From Candidatus Altarchaeales archaeon (GTDB taxonomy: Archaea > Altiarchaeota > Altiarchaeia > IMC4 > QMZM01): 6,856 nt of DNA. Of the stretch, positions 5,429-6,856 are shown in pieces. A program made the translations under genes and the position numbers. How positions within the stretch are numbered: position 1 is the first letter of the stretch; every line of letters starts with the position of its first letter. The DNA is taken from positions 1 to 6,856 of the forward strand of contig QMZJ01000067.1 of assembly GCA_003663115.1 (NCBI GenBank). Reading direction: 5' to 3'. The notes beneath the pieces are model-generated. The model was not told the DNA's origin, did not search any database, and was given only the letters and a program-made list of their open reading frames with translations.

Positions 5429-5448
5429 CCAGGAACTCAAATAATATT

Positions 5449-5457
5449 AAGGTGATT
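5449..5457 (+). promoter_or_regulatory. ribosome binding site that fixes the lysA start
   Basis: AAGGTGATT matches the archaeal anti-Shine-Dalgarno sequence (GGTGAT core) and lies about 6 nt before the ATG at 5464. The in-frame GTG at 5452 is inside this motif and so is probably not the initiator. Confidence 0.65.
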
Positions 5458-5463
5458 CCTAAA

Positions 5464-6720
5464 ATGGAACCAAGATTCTTACTAAAGATCGCGGAAAAAT
5501 TTGGAACTCCCCTCTATGTCTATGATGAGGATCAGATCAGAAAAAACTACAGGACGTTCCTCTCGGCCTTTAAGAGTAAATACAAAAATACAAAAATTTT
5601 CTATGCATACAAGGCCAATTCCTCTCTGGCCATATGCCATATGCTCCGTCAGGAGGGTGCTGGAGCGGATGTGGTTTCTGAGTGCGAATTGATAACTGCC
5701 CGGAGGGTCGGCATTAAACCAATGAATATAATCTTCACAGGTAATGGTAAGACCGACAGGGAGTTACAAACCGCAGTTGATTCTGATGTGATTATAAATG
5801 TTGACTCTATGGATGAGCTCTATAGATTGCATAAAATAGCAAAGGGTAAGAGAAAATCGGCCAAGATCTCATTCAGGATAAATCCGTCGATAGATGCCAG
5901 GACTCATCCAAAAATAGCTACAGGCTTAAGGGAATCAAAGTTCGGGATTCATCTGGAGAATGATCTTGCCTTTAAGGCGTATCGTCTTGCAAAGGAGCTC
6001 GAATGGATCGAGATTTTGGGTATACACACACACATTGGCTCACAGATAACAGACGTTAAACCCTTTAAGGAGACAGCGGAAAAGATAATGCAATTCGTCT
6101 GTGAATTGAAGGAAAAACTTGAGATAAAACTCAGATTCATAGATTTGGGGGGTGGTCTGGGGATTTCCTACAGAAGAGAGAGTGCTCCATCACCGGAAAG
6201 TCTCGCGGAAGCGATCGTGCCCGTAATCAGAAGATTCAATGCCCGTATGGGTTATGACCCGGAGCTGTGGCTCGAACCAGGCAGGTATATTGTGGGAAAT
6301 GCCGGTGTTTTATTGTGCAAGGTAACGGGGGTTAAGGAGACACCCTACAAAAAATTTGTGAGCGTGGATACTGGCTTTAATGCATTAATGAGGCCCGCAA
6401 TGTATAATTCTTATCACAGCGTGCGGGTTTTGAACAAGTCTGAGGAGGAATCCACAGAGATCTATGACATTGCCGGAAATATCTGCGAATCGGGAGATAT
6501 CTTAGCCAAGGAGAGGAAACTACCAAAGGTTGAATGTGGAGATATAATAGCGATCTTGGATGTTGGTGCCTACGGCTTCAGCATGTCCAGCCAGTATAAC
6601 CTGAGACCGAGACCTTCAGAGGTATTGGTCTGGGGCGAGACGGTAGAGGTGATCAGGGAGAGGGAAACCTGTGAAGACTTTTTCGAAAAGCAGTATGTTC
6701 CCAAGGACCTCCTGGAGTGA
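5464..6720 (+). CDS. lysA: diaminopimelate decarboxylase
   Basis: A PLP-dependent fold-III decarboxylase that makes L-lysine from meso-diaminopimelate, the last step of the DAP pathway; cytoplasmic. From the ATG it is 418 residues, normal for LysA. Landmarks from this start: PLP lysine K50 in FYAYKANSS, HTHIGSQ (about 188-194, the His stacks on PLP), the glycine-rich phosphate loop DLGGGLG (about 227-233), LEPGRYIVGNAG (about 270-281), the active-site CESGD (341-345) that completes the dimer site, and GAYGFSMSSQYNLRPRP near the C-terminus. The N-terminal TIM barrel and C-terminal beta domain are both complete. GGTGAT before the ATG supports this start over the GTG at 5452, which would add four residues. 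The gene is divergent from ftr, and no other lysine gene is in the window. Carboxynorspermidine decarboxylases are related, but the HIGSQ and CESGD context fits LysA better. Confidence 0.95.
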   Translation: MEPRFLLKIAEKFGTPLYVYDEDQIRKNYRTFLSAFKSKYKNTKIFYAYKANSSLAICHMLRQEGAGADVVSECELITARRVGIKPMNIIFTGNGKTDRELQTAVDSDVIINVDSMDELYRLHKIAKGKRKSAKISFRINPSIDARTHPKIATGLRESKFGIHLENDLAFKAYRLAKELEWIEILGIHTHIGSQITDVKPFKETAEKIMQFVCELKEKLEIKLRFIDLGGGLGISYRRESAPSPESLAEAIVPVIRRFNARMGYDPELWLEPGRYIVGNAGVLLCKVTGVKETPYKKFVSVDTGFNALMRPAMYNSYHSVRVLNKSEEESTEIYDIAGNICESGDILAKERKLPKVECGDIIAILDVGAYGFSMSSQYNLRPRPSEVLVWGETVEVIRERETCEDFFEKQYVPKDLLE

Positions 6721-6736
6721 GATGTCGAGATGATGG

Positions 6737-6796
6737 GATATTGCTATAGTACTATAGCTGGATATTACCATGATACTATAAAGATATAGCGATATT
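6737..6796. other. overlapping palindromes downstream of lysA
   Basis: GCTATAGTACTATAGC (6743-6758) is a perfect 16-bp palindrome. Its left half GCTATA can instead pair with a second TATAGC at 6785-6790 as part of a 12-bp stem, GATATTGCTATA (6737-6748) with TATAGCGATATT (6785-6796), counting two G-U pairs. TACTATA also repeats at 6750 and 6774. The block begins 16 bases after the lysA stop and is followed by TTTTCCCCCTT, so it may form the 3' end of the lysA mRNA or separate convergent genes. It may also be a protein-binding site. Confidence 0.45.
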
Positions 6797-6856
6797 CAGA
6801 TTTTCCCCCTTAAGCATGGATACTTCCTCAGTTCCCTCTCAATAATCCTCCTGATC
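6796..6856 (-). CDS. possible C-terminal end of a gene running off the right edge
   Basis: Reading the minus strand from the window edge gives IRRIIERELRKYPCLRGKI and then TGA (6798-6796). The charged helical composition looks protein-like, and the stop lies close to the palindromes between it and lysA, as expected for convergent genes. With only 19 codons no family can be named, and chance openness is quite likely. Confidence 0.25.
   Translation of the reverse strand, partial: IRRIIERELRKYPCLRGKI

Noticed and set aside
5246..5440. 64-residue minus-strand frame in the ftr-lysA gap
   Set aside because: It overlaps the ftr start, occupies the divergent promoter region, has a low-quality composition (many Tyr, His, Leu) and no ribosome binding site.
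1..6856. CRISPR array or diversity-generating repeat system
   Set aside because: No regularly spaced direct repeats, no cas-like proteins and no reverse transcriptase motifs were seen on either strand.

Overview
The window looks like part of a euryarchaeal genome of the methanogen, ANME or Archaeoglobales kind. The best marker is a formylmethanofuran:tetrahydromethanopterin formyltransferase gene (ftr). Supporting signs are archaeal TATA boxes, GGTGAT-type ribosome binding sites, an archaeal Ogg2 glycosylase and the remains of an energy-converting hydrogenase subunit. No 16S gene or other phylogenetic marker is present, so the lineage is not fixed further.

Layout. Positions 1-122 are GC-rich, non-coding and full of short perfect hairpins, and probably continue past the left edge. 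From 126 to 1745, three minus-strand genes form an oxidative-stress module. They are read in the order rubrerythrin (peroxide reduction), Ogg2 (8-oxoguanine repair), desulfoferrodoxin (superoxide reduction). The DNA is clearly AT-rich, and the desulfoferrodoxin lacks about 17 internal residues. Positions 1780-3340 are a gene graveyard: a doubtful minus-strand transposase scrap, a plus-strand IS1634/IS4-type transposase C-terminus with two frameshifts, and directly after it a frameshifted, internally deleted EchB-like hydrogenase membrane subunit. No intact gene occurs there.

From 3314 the base composition is more balanced. A minus-strand pair consists of a lipoyl-carrier GcvH-like gene with an unusual E-T-G-K-W site and an unknown 95-residue gene joined to it by a TAATG overlap. 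The pair has a clear TATA box and an AT-rich palindrome at the expected transcription start. A gene-free stretch of about 300 bp bounded by imperfect inverted repeats (4067-4368, MITE-like) separates it from ftr (minus, 4377-5261). Divergent from ftr is lysA (diaminopimelate decarboxylase, plus, 5464-6720). Overlapping palindromes follow lysA, and a possible minus-strand gene end runs off the right edge.

How it fits together. The left module is a self-contained defence and repair set for an anaerobe exposed to oxygen. The right part is housekeeping metabolism: C1 transfer, a lipoyl carrier and lysine synthesis. The mobile-element debris lies where composition changes, which suggests that the two halves have different histories or that the region was rearranged through insertion sequences.
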